Positions 37,508 to 46,885 of a DNA stretch of 64,000 bases are shown here, piece after piece. A program made the translations under genes and the position numbers. The notes below the pieces were generated by a model. It saw only the letters and a list, made by a program, of their open reading frames with translations, ran no database searches and was not told the DNA's origin. The first letter of the stretch is position 1. Every line of letters begins with the position of its first letter. The stretch comes from JALNZU01 sp964463695 (GTDB lineage Bacteria > Bacteroidota > Bacteroidia > Bacteroidales > F082). The DNA is taken from positions 1 to 64,000 of the forward strand of contig CAYXCZ010000003.1 in the NCBI GenBank assembly GCA_964463695.1, in the 5' to 3' direction.

Positions 37508-38809
37508 CTATTGTACTCCTGTCCATTCCTTTAGCCGACTTATTGCCTCTAAACGTGTTGCTTCATCAAAATTTCCTAATCTAGTGGCATGAGAACCACC
37601 TGGAAGGACAAGCTTAATTGCATTTGTTTTATCGCCAGTTTGAACAGCTGTGCTTGACCATGCATCGTAGCCACCATAAATGTACAACATATTGTTACCA
37701 TCTTTTTGCAGCCAACGGCTAACCTTTTTACTTAATTTTTTGTTATAATTTGCTTTTATCCCGTCAGGCAAGGTATGATTAAACGAGGGTTGTTTAACCT
37801 CATTAAGGTACTCTTTAAATGGCTTCACATTATAAGAATAAAACCCCATTTCGGTTAAAGCCTGGTAGAAGAAAGGTTGAAAAGCCCGAATACTTTGATC
37901 AGCAAAAAAGTCGTACCCAGTAGCTTCAGCAAAAGCACCAAAAACTAGGTTTTTATCACTACCCGGTTCTGGAAGTGCTTCACAGCTAATAGGATACCAT
38001 TGCCAATAAGCAAAGCCAAATTCGAGCACATTGTATTCAAAAGCTTTAGCAACACCACCAACTAACCCGAACGTTAACTCTCTTTTGGCAGCAGAGTCGG
38101 CAAACATAGGTTCAAAAACTTCCCTCCTCTTTAGAAGATCGGTTTGTAGTTCCAATAATCTTTGTCTGCAATGTGCATTGGCAACAGTATCCTGAAATGT
38201 ATAGACTCTTTTATCGGAAACCGAAAAATTCAGAGGAGCGACATATGGCACGGAAGCCTGAACATCATCAGGATAAAAGTAGCGATAGTAAATGGATGTT
38301 TGTCCTCCTTTACTTATACCGGTACTTACCCAAGACATCGGGTAAATTTTACGAAACATTTGATTGACAAAATGAAGGTCAGCTGTTGCGTTTGCCAGAT
38401 TCAGATGCTCCCAAACTTTAGGTTTAGGAACACTTTTCCCAAAATAGCGATGCTCAACAACAATGAGGTTAGCATCGAGAGCCTCGGCAATCTCGTCATC
38501 GTAATCAGCCCATAATGCATAACCCGCAGCATAACCTTCAGTTACGATAACAGTAGGACGATCAAAACCCCGGTGTCTCAATATAACACGTTGGTAAAAT
38601 TTTCCTGACTCAGGTTTAGCATGTTCAATATCTTGCGAAACAAAAAGCTCGTAAGCAGCTTTGTATCTTGAATTATTGATCTCAAACGGCCTGATACTAT
38701 CGATTCCTATTTGACGAATCTTATTTATAAGGTCTTCATTCTGTGCATTAGCAACCTGAAAAAGAACAACATACAGCAATAACTGAGCATAAAAGGTTAA
38801 TCGTTTCAT
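37508..38809 (-). CDS. S37-family (PS-10) aminopeptidase, exported
   Basis: A 433-residue serine peptidase. A signal peptide (1-22, ending VANAQ) is followed by an alpha/beta-hydrolase of the PS-10/S37 tripeptidyl aminopeptidase family: EHRYFGKSVPKP, the nucleophile region STGISKGGQTSIYYRY (Ser in GISKGG, about residue 168), a late Asp near YGGYDAWSS and His in PGGSHATRL. The arrangement HRYFG then GxSKGG is shared by the S28/S37 group. It probably trims peptides in the periplasm or outside the cell. It is a single gene downstream of the T9SS proteins, separated by a terminator. Confidence 0.85.
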   Translation of the reverse strand: MKRLTFYAQLLLYVVLFQVANAQNEDLINKIRQIGIDSIRPFEINNSRYKAAYELFVSQDIEHAKPESGKFYQRVILRHRGFDRPTVIVTEGYAAGYALWADYDDEIAEALDANLIVVEHRYFGKSVPKPKVWEHLNLANATADLHFVNQMFRKIYPMSWVSTGISKGGQTSIYYRYFYPDDVQASVPYVAPLNFSVSDKRVYTFQDTVANAHCRQRLLELQTDLLKRREVFEPMFADSAAKRELTFGLVGGVAKAFEYNVLEFGFAYWQWYPISCEALPEPGSDKNLVFGAFAEATGYDFFADQSIRAFQPFFYQALTEMGFYSYNVKPFKEYLNEVKQPSFNHTLPDGIKANYNKKLSKKVSRWLQKDGNNMLYIYGGYDAWSSTAVQTGDKTNAIKLVLPGGSHATRLGNFDEATRLEAISRLKEWTGVQ

Positions 38810-38861
38810 AACATCATTTTTAAAGGAGTGGCAAATTAGTCAAATTATTAATTATGGGAAC

Positions 38862-38894
38862 AAAAAAACCGTTGTCTTTGCAGGCAACGGTTTT
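38862..38894 (-). terminator. Terminator of T9SS Omp28-like gene
   Basis: AAAACCGTTG at 38865-38874 pairs with CAACGGTTTT at 38885-38894, with extra A residues (T on the minus strand) at 38862-38864. It lies 55 bases past the stop at 38950. Confidence 0.85.
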
Positions 38895-38949
38895 AATTAT
38901 CAATTATCTGGCAAAAAATACCAGCCAGTTTCTAATTTAAGACAGCTAT

Positions 38950-40821
38950 TTATTTACTGACCATCATTTTGCGGATGAAATGCTCATCACCAGCTGTAAC
39001 CTTGAGGAGGTAAGTTCCTTCTGGCATCGAGGAGGTATTGATTTTAATTTCCTGACTTCCGGCACTAAGCATTAATGGATTTGTTTGCATGACACTTTTT
39101 CCAAAAATATCAAAAACTTCAACACTTACGTTTGTCGTTGCATCAAGACTGAAAGCTATATTAGCTTCATTTGCAGCTGGATTTGGGTAAATACTAAGCT
39201 GAATTGCGTTACTAATTTCACGAATACTAACATAATTGCTTATGACATTATTGGCATTAAGGATTTCTTTTGTGTTGAAATCCACGAGGAAACCAATAAA
39301 ATGCAATTTCTCAAAAATCCATGTTTCAGGAATATTTAATGTATAACTATATGCGTGTATGCTTCCTGCTACGATAGGAGCAGTAAGACTTGATGGAGTT
39401 CCATAAGGAGTATCGAGGATTGTACGAGCAACATGATTATAATGCATTTGTGATGCAGGAATAGTACCAGGCATGCTTTCATAACCGCACATTGGTCCAT
39501 TGCCTCCACCTGCATAGGCATTTGCCTGATTCCATTGAGAAGTTGTTCCCCAAAGGCTGTCCTCGGTTACAATAACACCAAATCGCAGTTCATTGATCAC
39601 ATCAGCTACAAATTCAGATTGCAGGTTGAAAGTCACAACACGAGTATCAGGATTCCAGCTGAAGTCCACGATATCGATGGTAGCAGGGCTGATGGCATTG
39701 ATACGGCGGTTGTAGGCAGCTTCAAGATCTGAAGGGTCAGAATCACCTGCAGTACGGTCAGTTGTTACATTGGGATATCCCAGAAAACCAGGTATAATAG
39801 AACCAATTGCCGCATCATAAGGCGCATAGACCATTGGGTCATTGTTGTGAACAGCAACACCGATCCAGGTATCAGGATAGGTTTCAGACATATATTCCAT
39901 GAAACATGTGCCTCTCACGCACCATGGACACCAGGTACCGGTAGCTTCTTCAGCCAAAACCTTTTTAACAGGAATAAAAGGAACTACTCCAACTGTTTTA
40001 GTTATGCTGTTATTATCAGGGTTAAGATCATCGCCACCATTAATATTGCTTATAGTTGTTGTTATGGCATGGGAGCCAATCTCGTTTAGGACGATTGGGG
40101 TTGGATGTGTAAACGCGTAGGTATTTCCAATGAGAACGTTTACTCCTGAAATAGAATACTGTTGTGGTTCGCCACCATCAACGGTATAAGCAACATCGAA
40201 AGAGGTTAATGGATTAATTCCTTCATTTGTTACCACACCTTCCAGTTCGAAAGGAGCATTAGCACCCAAATATTGAGGCATCTGCACGACAGTAAGAGCT
40301 GCATCAAGAGATAAAGGAATGAAAAGTTTAACATCATCGATGTACCAATAATCAGAATTATAAAGGTTACCGGAAATGAACAAACAAAATTGAAAGTCGC
40401 TTTGACCCACATTTGTTAATTCAACAATTTGTGTTTTTGGACCTTGGTTACCTGTTGGGGACACAGACCATGCAACTTCCCAGGCACCTGTTCCAAAGCG
40501 TGTAGCAACACCAAGCACTGGGCCATTGGCATACCAGTCATACATATATTTGAACGACAACGAAACGCTTGTTTGACCAGTCATATCAATAACAGGTGAT
40601 ATGAGTCGGGAAGTAGTATTTTGATTTATATAAGTAAATTTCGCTTCGGCGGGAGCTCCTCCGGCGTTATTACTTTCACTTTTAGACCATTGAGCCGGAA
40701 CACCATCTCTGCTCCAACCTGTTGGAGGAAATGTTCCGTTGAAATCTTCGTTAAGGAAGACCTGTCCAAAGGAAAATTGAGCAATCATAATTGCTGCAAT
40801 CAGGGTAAGAAATTTTTTCAT
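38950..40821 (-). CDS. T9SS-sorted Omp28-related protein, CPWC type
   Basis: A 623-residue secreted protein from the ATG at 40821, which gives the signal peptide MKKFLTLIAAIMIAQFSFGQ; upstream in-frame codons are not needed. Domains: a jellyroll-like anchor/MAM-type domain (about 25-190), an APHP-like adhesion domain (about 200-290), and an Omp28-related thioredoxin-like domain with a redox motif CPWC in EEATGTWCPWCVRG (about 305). A C-terminal type IX sorting domain follows (YPNPAANEANIAF, then VEVFDIFGKSV). Export is by Sec and then T9SS to the surface or medium. It is paralogous with the next gene over its N-terminal half. Confidence 0.85.
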   Translation of the reverse strand: MKKFLTLIAAIMIAQFSFGQVFLNEDFNGTFPPTGWSRDGVPAQWSKSESNNAGGAPAEAKFTYINQNTTSRLISPVIDMTGQTSVSLSFKYMYDWYANGPVLGVATRFGTGAWEVAWSVSPTGNQGPKTQIVELTNVGQSDFQFCLFISGNLYNSDYWYIDDVKLFIPLSLDAALTVVQMPQYLGANAPFELEGVVTNEGINPLTSFDVAYTVDGGEPQQYSISGVNVLIGNTYAFTHPTPIVLNEIGSHAITTTISNINGGDDLNPDNNSITKTVGVVPFIPVKKVLAEEATGTWCPWCVRGTCFMEYMSETYPDTWIGVAVHNNDPMVYAPYDAAIGSIIPGFLGYPNVTTDRTAGDSDPSDLEAAYNRRINAISPATIDIVDFSWNPDTRVVTFNLQSEFVADVINELRFGVIVTEDSLWGTTSQWNQANAYAGGGNGPMCGYESMPGTIPASQMHYNHVARTILDTPYGTPSSLTAPIVAGSIHAYSYTLNIPETWIFEKLHFIGFLVDFNTKEILNANNVISNYVSIREISNAIQLSIYPNPAANEANIAFSLDATTNVSVEVFDIFGKSVMQTNPLMLSAGSQEIKINTSSMPEGTYLLKVTAGDEHFIRKMMVSK

Positions 40822-40904
40822 AACGAATGTTGAATTTGAGTTTGAGAATATCAGAAAAAGAATTGCTATTACAAAAACAAGTTGATGATTATTTGCTGTG
40901 TTTA

Positions 40905-40935
40905 TGAAAAAAACCGTCCCCAAAATGGGGACGGT
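40905..40935 (-). terminator. Terminator between the two paralogues
   Basis: ACCGTCCCC at 40913-40921 pairs perfectly with GGGGACGGT at 40927-40935 around a 5-base loop, and seven A residues (T on the minus strand) precede it. Confidence 0.88.
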
Positions 40936-40957
40936 CAAACAACCATACTTATGAAAA

Positions 40958-43075
40958 CTAATTATTTACAACCAAACGAGTCGTATTTACTGTTCGTTGG
41001 GTTTGCATTCTAACGATATAAGCACCAGATGGCAATTCTGCGGCATTCCATGTCAAATTCTGTTGACCTGAAATTACATTACCGTTAAAGATATTTTTAA
41101 CAAGACGACCACTTAAATCATGTAAAGTGATTTCAACATTTCCGGTTTCGCTCAGGAAATAACGAATTTGCATTTCATCTTTTGCAGGATTAGGGGTGAT
41201 ACCAATGATTCCAGCAGCGATTTCATTTATGCCGACATGCATTCCTGTTTCAAAGGTTGTTGAAGAAGCAGGTGAAACAACAGCATTGGTATTCTGAACA
41301 TCAGCAATCCCTAATTCGTAATTTGTGTAAGAATTGAGCAAACCATCAGGATTAACAGTAATTATAGTCTTTTCATCATTGATAGTAGCTGTGAATGGGA
41401 AATCAGCACCATTTACTTGTTTGAGTGATATCAAAGCTGCAACATTGTCATTTGTGATGTCCGCACCACCAACTAAAAATACTGGCATATCAAAACTAAC
41501 GTGGAGGTCAGCTTCAGTAGTGACGCCAGTTGTACCGGCAACAGGATCAAATGAAACAAGCGCTGCAACACTTCCAGCTTCTTCGGTATAAACTGACTGG
41601 AATACATATTTGGTTGAGTTATCCTGAATAAATATAACAGCGATAAGATCTTCCATCTCCTCAACATTCGTAGTTGTCATATCATGACTAAAATTCAGGG
41701 TTGTGGTAACACCTGCTTCCATATTCATTGTTGTTCCGTTTGCGTCAGGCAACATTTTCATCATTACATGTTTAAATGAAGTCTCACCATTAGAAGCAAC
41801 ATTTCCGGTAGTGATTTTCTCGATAACTACAATATGAACTGTTGCATTTGTCAAAGCTACATAAGGAGTAATATTTGCAACAACAGCGAAGTTATTTCCG
41901 TTTACTTCGTGTGAGCCGGAGAGAGTAACAAAAGCAGGATCGGCCATACCTGTAGTATAAGCATTATTTACAGCAGCAGAAGATGTTGCCACGTTTTTTC
42001 CTTCAGCGTAAAGCATTGGAACGGCACTCACGCCATAATAATTTCTTCTGACACCACCTTCGGCAGTATAATAAGGATCGCCAGAACCTGGCCAGTTCAT
42101 TTGGTATTTGATCAAACCAATGTTAACACCATATTGAGTGATAAAAGGATTGAAAACTGAATTGTTAAAAGTAGCGCAAGGAGCACAGGTAGAGCTTGTA
42201 AATTCTTCAAAAAGCGGACGACGTTGAAGCGTCTGTGTTGGTACTCCGATATTCTTTGTTATCATATCGTTTTCCGGATTGTCGTCAACAGCAACACCAT
42301 TCACATTTGACACCCAAACCTTAAGTGTATGTAGTCCGGCAGGAGGATTTAGAGGCTGAGTACAACTGTAGTTAAAAGTTGCGTCAGTTGCGAGGTTCAA
42401 ACCTGTATAAGATGTCGTATTCACAGGTCCATCATTTAACGACCAATTCACATCAAAAGAAGTAAGTGCCGTCAATCCTTCATTTATAACCTTTCCTGTC
42501 ACTGTTTGAGCTTCAAGGAAATAAGATGGAACAGCCATTGTTTGAAGTCCGGCATCAAGATTCTGACGCACAAACAATTTTACATCATCCATATGTAAGT
42601 AGTCCATGTTGTAGAGATTACCAGTGAGGTAAAAACAAAACTGAAAATCAGCTTGTCCGACATTGGTAAACTCAACAGTTTGGCTTTTAGGGCCTTGATT
42701 TCCTGTTGGAGTAACTGACCAAGCAACTTCCCAGGCACCTGTTCCAAAGCGTTTAGCAACGCCAAATGTCACGCCGTTTGCATACCAATCGTAGAAATAT
42801 TTAAAACTCAGAGTCACGTTACTATGTGAACTCAAGTCGAAAACAGGAGTAATAAATCGAGTTGTAGTATTTTGATTTACATAGGTAAACTTAGCCTCTG
42901 GAGCAGTTCCTCCAGCTGCTGCCGTAGCACTTTTTGCCCATTGCGCGGGCAAGCCATCAAAAGACCAGCCTGCAGGAGGCCATGCACTACCACTAAATTC
43001 TTCTAATAGAAGGGTTTGGCCAAACGAAGCCTGAGCCAGGAAAAGCACGACTAAAATTGTAAAAAGTTTTTTCAT
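40958..43075 (-). CDS. T9SS-sorted Omp28-related protein, CAPC type with Ig-like domain
   Basis: A 705-residue secreted protein with signal peptide MKKLFTILVVLFLAQASFGQ. The N-terminal half is closely paralogous to the neighbour (shared GTGAWEVAWSV, PTGNQGPK and NVGQADFQFC). It then has an Omp28-like thioredoxin-type domain with CAPC (EEFTSSTCAPCATFNN) and an SbsA-type Ig-like domain (about residues 495-595, starting VSFDPVAGTTGV). A T9SS sorting domain ends the protein (ITPNPAKDEMQIRYF, LHDLSGRLV). It starts 30 bases after an ECF sigma gene and is probably transcribed with it. Confidence 0.85.
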   Translation of the reverse strand: MKKLFTILVVLFLAQASFGQTLLLEEFSGSAWPPAGWSFDGLPAQWAKSATAAAGGTAPEAKFTYVNQNTTTRFITPVFDLSSHSNVTLSFKYFYDWYANGVTFGVAKRFGTGAWEVAWSVTPTGNQGPKSQTVEFTNVGQADFQFCFYLTGNLYNMDYLHMDDVKLFVRQNLDAGLQTMAVPSYFLEAQTVTGKVINEGLTALTSFDVNWSLNDGPVNTTSYTGLNLATDATFNYSCTQPLNPPAGLHTLKVWVSNVNGVAVDDNPENDMITKNIGVPTQTLQRRPLFEEFTSSTCAPCATFNNSVFNPFITQYGVNIGLIKYQMNWPGSGDPYYTAEGGVRRNYYGVSAVPMLYAEGKNVATSSAAVNNAYTTGMADPAFVTLSGSHEVNGNNFAVVANITPYVALTNATVHIVVIEKITTGNVASNGETSFKHVMMKMLPDANGTTMNMEAGVTTTLNFSHDMTTTNVEEMEDLIAVIFIQDNSTKYVFQSVYTEEAGSVAALVSFDPVAGTTGVTTEADLHVSFDMPVFLVGGADITNDNVAALISLKQVNGADFPFTATINDEKTIITVNPDGLLNSYTNYELGIADVQNTNAVVSPASSTTFETGMHVGINEIAAGIIGITPNPAKDEMQIRYFLSETGNVEITLHDLSGRLVKNIFNGNVISGQQNLTWNAAELPSGAYIVRMQTQRTVNTTRLVVNN

Positions 43076-43105
43076 AAGTTAAATGTGTTTTGGTGAATTA
43101 ATTTA

Positions 43106-43681
43106 TTATGCTGTTTGTAAAACATCCTTTTGATTATTTGTAGGCACAGAACTACCAACAATTTTCTTTTGAAGGTGGTCACGGGCACGCATTAGTTGCG
43201 ATTTTGAAGTGTTTACGGAAATGTTAAGCATCTGACCAATTTCTTTGTGAGAATAGCCTTCGATTGCGTTAAGCCTAAAAACCTGATGATAACCATTTGG
43301 CAGGCTGGTTACAACATGCATAAGATCATCGTATTGTAAGCCAGCAATGACAGTCATTTCAGGAATAACCTCGTCAGGGAAATAATTTAACTCTGTTTCA
43401 GTATAGGTAATTCTCTTTCGTTTATAAAAATTAAGAGCAGTAGTTACCATAATTCTTCTCAACCAGCCCTCAAAAGAACCATTAAATCTAAAATCATCGA
43501 GATACCTGAAAGCTTTAATAAAGCCCTCTTGTAAAATATCATCTGCATCCCAGCTATTTCGGGAGTAATTTCTGCAAACAGGCATGAGGCGGGGAGCAAA
43601 AAACTCATACAAACGAAATTGTGGCTGTCGTTCATTTCTGAGACAAGCTTCAATTAATAATTTCTCTTCGTTTGAATTCAT
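43106..43681 (-). CDS. ECF-type RNA polymerase sigma factor (second)
   Basis: A 191-residue sigma factor with region 2 (SWDADDILQEGFIKAFRYLD, about residues 41-60) and region 4 HTH (LNAIEGYSHKEIGQMLNISV, about residues 134-153). Unlike the other ECF gene it has no anti-sigma gene beside it. Its downstream partner, 30 bases on, is a T9SS-secreted Omp28-like protein. A C-terminal extension of about 15 residues is polar. It may control secreted-protein genes, by analogy with ECF factors linked to T9SS; that is inference. Confidence 0.88.
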   Translation of the reverse strand: MNSNEEKLLIEACLRNERQPQFRLYEFFAPRLMPVCRNYSRNSWDADDILQEGFIKAFRYLDDFRFNGSFEGWLRRIMVTTALNFYKRKRITYTETELNYFPDEVIPEMTVIAGLQYDDLMHVVTSLPNGYHQVFRLNAIEGYSHKEIGQMLNISVNTSKSQLMRARDHLQKKIVGSSVPTNNQKDVLQTA

Positions 43682-44104
43682 TTTTTCTATTTTAGAAAAT
43701 CATCTTAACATCAAAAATAAAAAGGCAACAAATAAGAGGAAATACAAAAGATAAACTCCCCACCTCTCTGCCTTTTTGAAAAAATCTTTGTCAAGCATTG
43801 TATTTTCAAAATTTGCTGCTAAAGTATTAATAATCTTTATAAGAAGGTCACAATTTTACTACTACAAAGAATTTACAATGTTTAAAAAGATCAAAAAAAC
43901 AAAAATACATACCTTCACATATTCAATTCTATAATACTGATTTAATGTATATTACGAATCCACACACCTCAACTTATTGCATTTTAATTCTATAATAATT
44001 TCTACTACAACATTCAATTGAATAAAAGCTAAGTTTCTGTCAGGTAACAATTAATTTCTATCAAATGCTTTAGGAATTTGATCTCAAAAACCGACACTTA
44101 TCAC
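43682..44104. other. 423-base AT-rich intergenic region
   Basis: No coding frame of interest. It includes a long imperfect hairpin (AAAAAGGCA at 43719-43727 with TGCCTTTTT at 43769-43777, and GAGG/CCTC inside), which could be a terminator for minus-strand transcripts or part of the ECF leader. The rest is featureless to me. Confidence 0.4.
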
Positions 44105-44356
44105 CTAATCAAAAGAACTGAACCAGTTCGTGTAACATATAATATCTCTAAGCGACCATCCATTTATATTCAGGCAGTCTTGAACAACAATCAATTCAAC
44201 CCATTCATTTTCAATACTGTTTGAATTTAAATAACTACTGACTACAATAGGAGGCTGACTATTAGCCGGCCAATATATAAATTCAACCATTACCAATAAT
44301 ACAAAACGTATCAATTTAATAATGGGAGCATTGCGTTTAAGTAAACAATTGCTCAA
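44105..44356 (-). pseudogene. Truncated lamin-tail-like secreted protein fragment
   Basis: An 83-codon frame. After a hydrophobic signal-like segment (IIKLIRFVLLVMVEF) it reads PPIVVSSYLNSNSIENEWVE, then LIVVQDCLNINGWSLRD. That is the opening of a lamin-tail domain as found in long Bacteroidota T9SS proteins (normally hundreds of residues). Here the frame stops after about 15 further unrelated residues. I found no continuation in other frames of the next 400 bases. It is probably a decayed 5' end; a genuine short protein is less likely. Confidence 0.4.
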
Positions 44357-44580
44357 AGCAAATTATCGTTAGTTCAATTCGATTATTTAAAAGCGCCCCG
44401 CCAAAAGTGCTGCAAATGAATGAAAACTAAACAAATTGTTAATGCTGTTGTTATTAGAAATGGTCAACAACAGCAAATCAGTTCATCATCGAAGGTCTTT
44501 AAGCGCTAAAATGCAATAATTGCGTTAAAACTTCATAAAATCTTTCCTTTTTGACTGGTAAATTATTCAGGTGGTTGTTG

Positions 44581-44588
44581 TACTTTTG
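44581..44588 (+). promoter_or_regulatory. Candidate -7 element (TACTTTTG) for the RelA/SpoT gene
   Basis: Matches TAnnTTTG, 39 bases before the start at 44627. No TTG at the -33 spacing. Confidence 0.4.
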
Positions 44589-44626
44589 TAGTTCATTCTG
44601 GTCTCCTATCAGCCATTTAAAAAAAT

Positions 44627-46885
44627 ATGTCAGTCCTTGATACTTACAGTCCGGCCGAACGTTCAGAGATTTTGCGTCGTTATCGCAATCTAATTGAGGT
44701 ATGGCATACCCGCAAAGATGTGACTGACCGTTGGATGGTGCGAAAAGCCTTCCGGTTAGCGGTGGATGCACACAAAGATATGCGCCGGAAAACAGGTGAA
44801 CCTTATATCTATCATCCTCTTGAAGTTGCCACCATCGCTGCTGGTGAAATTGGCCTGGGCCGGACTTCTATCATTTGCGCTTTGCTTCATGATGTTGTTG
44901 AGGATACCGAGTACAAACTAACAGATATCACTGCGATGTTTGGTGAGCAGATTGCGCGTATTATTGATGGCCTCACTAAGATTGACACAATGGTCGAGGG
45001 TTCTGACGTGCAAAGTCTTCAAGCTGAAAATTTCAGAAAAGTACTGCTAACGCTTTCATACGATGTGCGCGTCATCCTTATTAAACTCGCTGACAGGCTG
45101 CACAATATGCGTACACTTGATGCAATGCCTCCTACCAAACAATGGAAGATAGCCTCTGAAACATCGTATCTTTTTGCACCTCTTGCCTATCGTCTGGGAT
45201 TGTATGCTATAAAAAGCGAGCTCGAAGACCTTGCGCTCAAATACACCGAACCATCAGTATATGAATCCGTTAAAAAAAATCTTGAAGAAAGTCGCGACGA
45301 ACGCAACCAAATGATAGAAGCTTTTTTGGTGCCGGTTCGAGAATCATTGGACAGGATGGATATCAAAGGTCGTATTCTTATTGCTGAAAAGTCTGCTTCT
45401 TCGATTTGGTCGAGGATGAAAGAAAAAGAAATTCCTTTTGCTGATGTTTACGACACTTTCGTTGTTCGCTTTATTGTCGACGGAAGTCCTGAAACAGAAA
45501 AAGTCGATTGCTGGAGAGTCTATGCAGCGATAACGAGTGTTTATAAACCAAACAATGAGCGTCTTCACGACTGGATTTCGCTTCCTAAGGCCAATGGATA
45601 TGAGTCACTTCATGCCACTGTGATGAGCAAGGCTGGAAAATGGATCGAAATTCAGATTCGTTCGGATCGCATGGATGAAGTAGCAGAAAAAGGTTATGCC
45701 GCATATTGGAAATATAAAGATGCACCTACAAGTGAAAGCGGTCTCGATGAGTGGCTTACCAAGGTACGGGAAGTCCTTTCTTCAGAAGATGCTTCCGCTT
45801 TAGAGTTTCTCAACAACTTCAGACTGAACCTTTTCTCCGATGAAATTTTTGTTTTTACCCCTAAAGGCGAAATGATTTCATTACCAAAGGGTTCTACAGC
45901 GCTCGATTTTGCATTTAACATCCATACCAATCTTGGAAGTAAATGTATCGGCGCCAACGTGAACCACAAGCTGGTTCAACTCAATCATCCGCTAAAAACT
46001 GGTGATCAGGTTGAAATTATCACTTCGAAAGTTCAGTTTCCAAAAGAAGAATGGTTCGATTTTATTATCACTGCGAGAGCAAAATCGCGTCTAAGGGAAG
46101 CTATCAGAGAGCACCGAAAAACTTATAAAGAACCTGGCCGTGAAAAACTTGAAGCTCATTTTAAACAACTTAATATAGAAGCTACAAAAGCAAACATCAC
46201 TCGCCTGATTGATGCAGAAGGACTCTCTGGCTTGGTTGATTTATACTATTATTTAGCAACCGACAAGTTGACTCTCCAGAAGATTAAAGATGTATTCAAA
46301 GAAAAACCAGCCGGAGGTTCCGGTTTCTTTAAATACCTCATTAGTCCTTTTATGCGACACAAACCTATCGAAGAGGTTGCTAATCAAGAGCTTGATAAAA
46401 ATGAAACCACTGATATCAAAGCTGATATTCTTCCCGAAGAAACTACTGATCTTGGATATACTGTTGCAAGTTGCTGCAACCCAATTCCTGGCGACGACGT
46501 AGTTGCGCTTGCTTTTCAAGGTGAGCCAATGCACATCCATCGTGTTAATTGCCCAAAAGCCATTGACCTGATGTCGCAATACGGCAACAACATTATCAAA
46601 GCAAAATGGAAACAGAAAGAGGATATCGTTTTTCTGGCTGGATTGAAAATAACCGGGTTCGACTCTATCGGTTTTATCCATCGTCTTACAACAATCATTT
46701 CGATTGACCTTGGATTAAACATCCGCAACCTTCAACTTGAAAGCAGCAGCGGTGTTGTTGTTGCATATATCACTGTATATGTGCAAAATCTGAAGAGTCT
46801 GAAAGAAGTTATAGAACGTCTCCAGAAGCTGGAAGGAATCCGTAATGTTAAGCGCCTTGAAAGGCTGTCAGAAGCTGGAAAATGA
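44627..46885 (+). CDS. RelA/SpoT bifunctional (p)ppGpp synthetase/hydrolase
   Basis: A 752-residue alarmone enzyme of the long RSH family. An HD hydrolase domain comes first (YIYHPLEVATIAA, CALLHDVVEDTEY, KLADRLHNMRTL; about 50-170), so hydrolysis is probably active. The synthetase domain follows (SLPKANGYESLHATVM, about 310-330). Then come TGS (DEIFVFTPKGEMISLPKGST, about 408-427), a zinc-finger-like region (YTVASCCNPIPGDDV) and a C-terminal ACT domain. It controls growth in response to starvation. The stop overlaps the start of the flavoprotein gene by 4 bases. Confidence 0.94.
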   Translation: MSVLDTYSPAERSEILRRYRNLIEVWHTRKDVTDRWMVRKAFRLAVDAHKDMRRKTGEPYIYHPLEVATIAAGEIGLGRTSIICALLHDVVEDTEYKLTDITAMFGEQIARIIDGLTKIDTMVEGSDVQSLQAENFRKVLLTLSYDVRVILIKLADRLHNMRTLDAMPPTKQWKIASETSYLFAPLAYRLGLYAIKSELEDLALKYTEPSVYESVKKNLEESRDERNQMIEAFLVPVRESLDRMDIKGRILIAEKSASSIWSRMKEKEIPFADVYDTFVVRFIVDGSPETEKVDCWRVYAAITSVYKPNNERLHDWISLPKANGYESLHATVMSKAGKWIEIQIRSDRMDEVAEKGYAAYWKYKDAPTSESGLDEWLTKVREVLSSEDASALEFLNNFRLNLFSDEIFVFTPKGEMISLPKGSTALDFAFNIHTNLGSKCIGANVNHKLVQLNHPLKTGDQVEIITSKVQFPKEEWFDFIITARAKSRLREAIREHRKTYKEPGREKLEAHFKQLNIEATKANITRLIDAEGLSGLVDLYYYLATDKLTLQKIKDVFKEKPAGGSGFFKYLISPFMRHKPIEEVANQELDKNETTDIKADILPEETTDLGYTVASCCNPIPGDDVVALAFQGEPMHIHRVNCPKAIDLMSQYGNNIIKAKWKQKEDIVFLAGLKITGFDSIGFIHRLTTIISIDLGLNIRNLQLESSSGVVVAYITVYVQNLKSLKEVIERLQKLEGIRNVKRLERLSEAGK

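Noticed and set aside
46253..46681. 142-codon minus-strand frame opposite the RelA/SpoT gene
   Set aside because: Fully contained in the C-terminal part of a conserved gene; no domain and no plausible start context.
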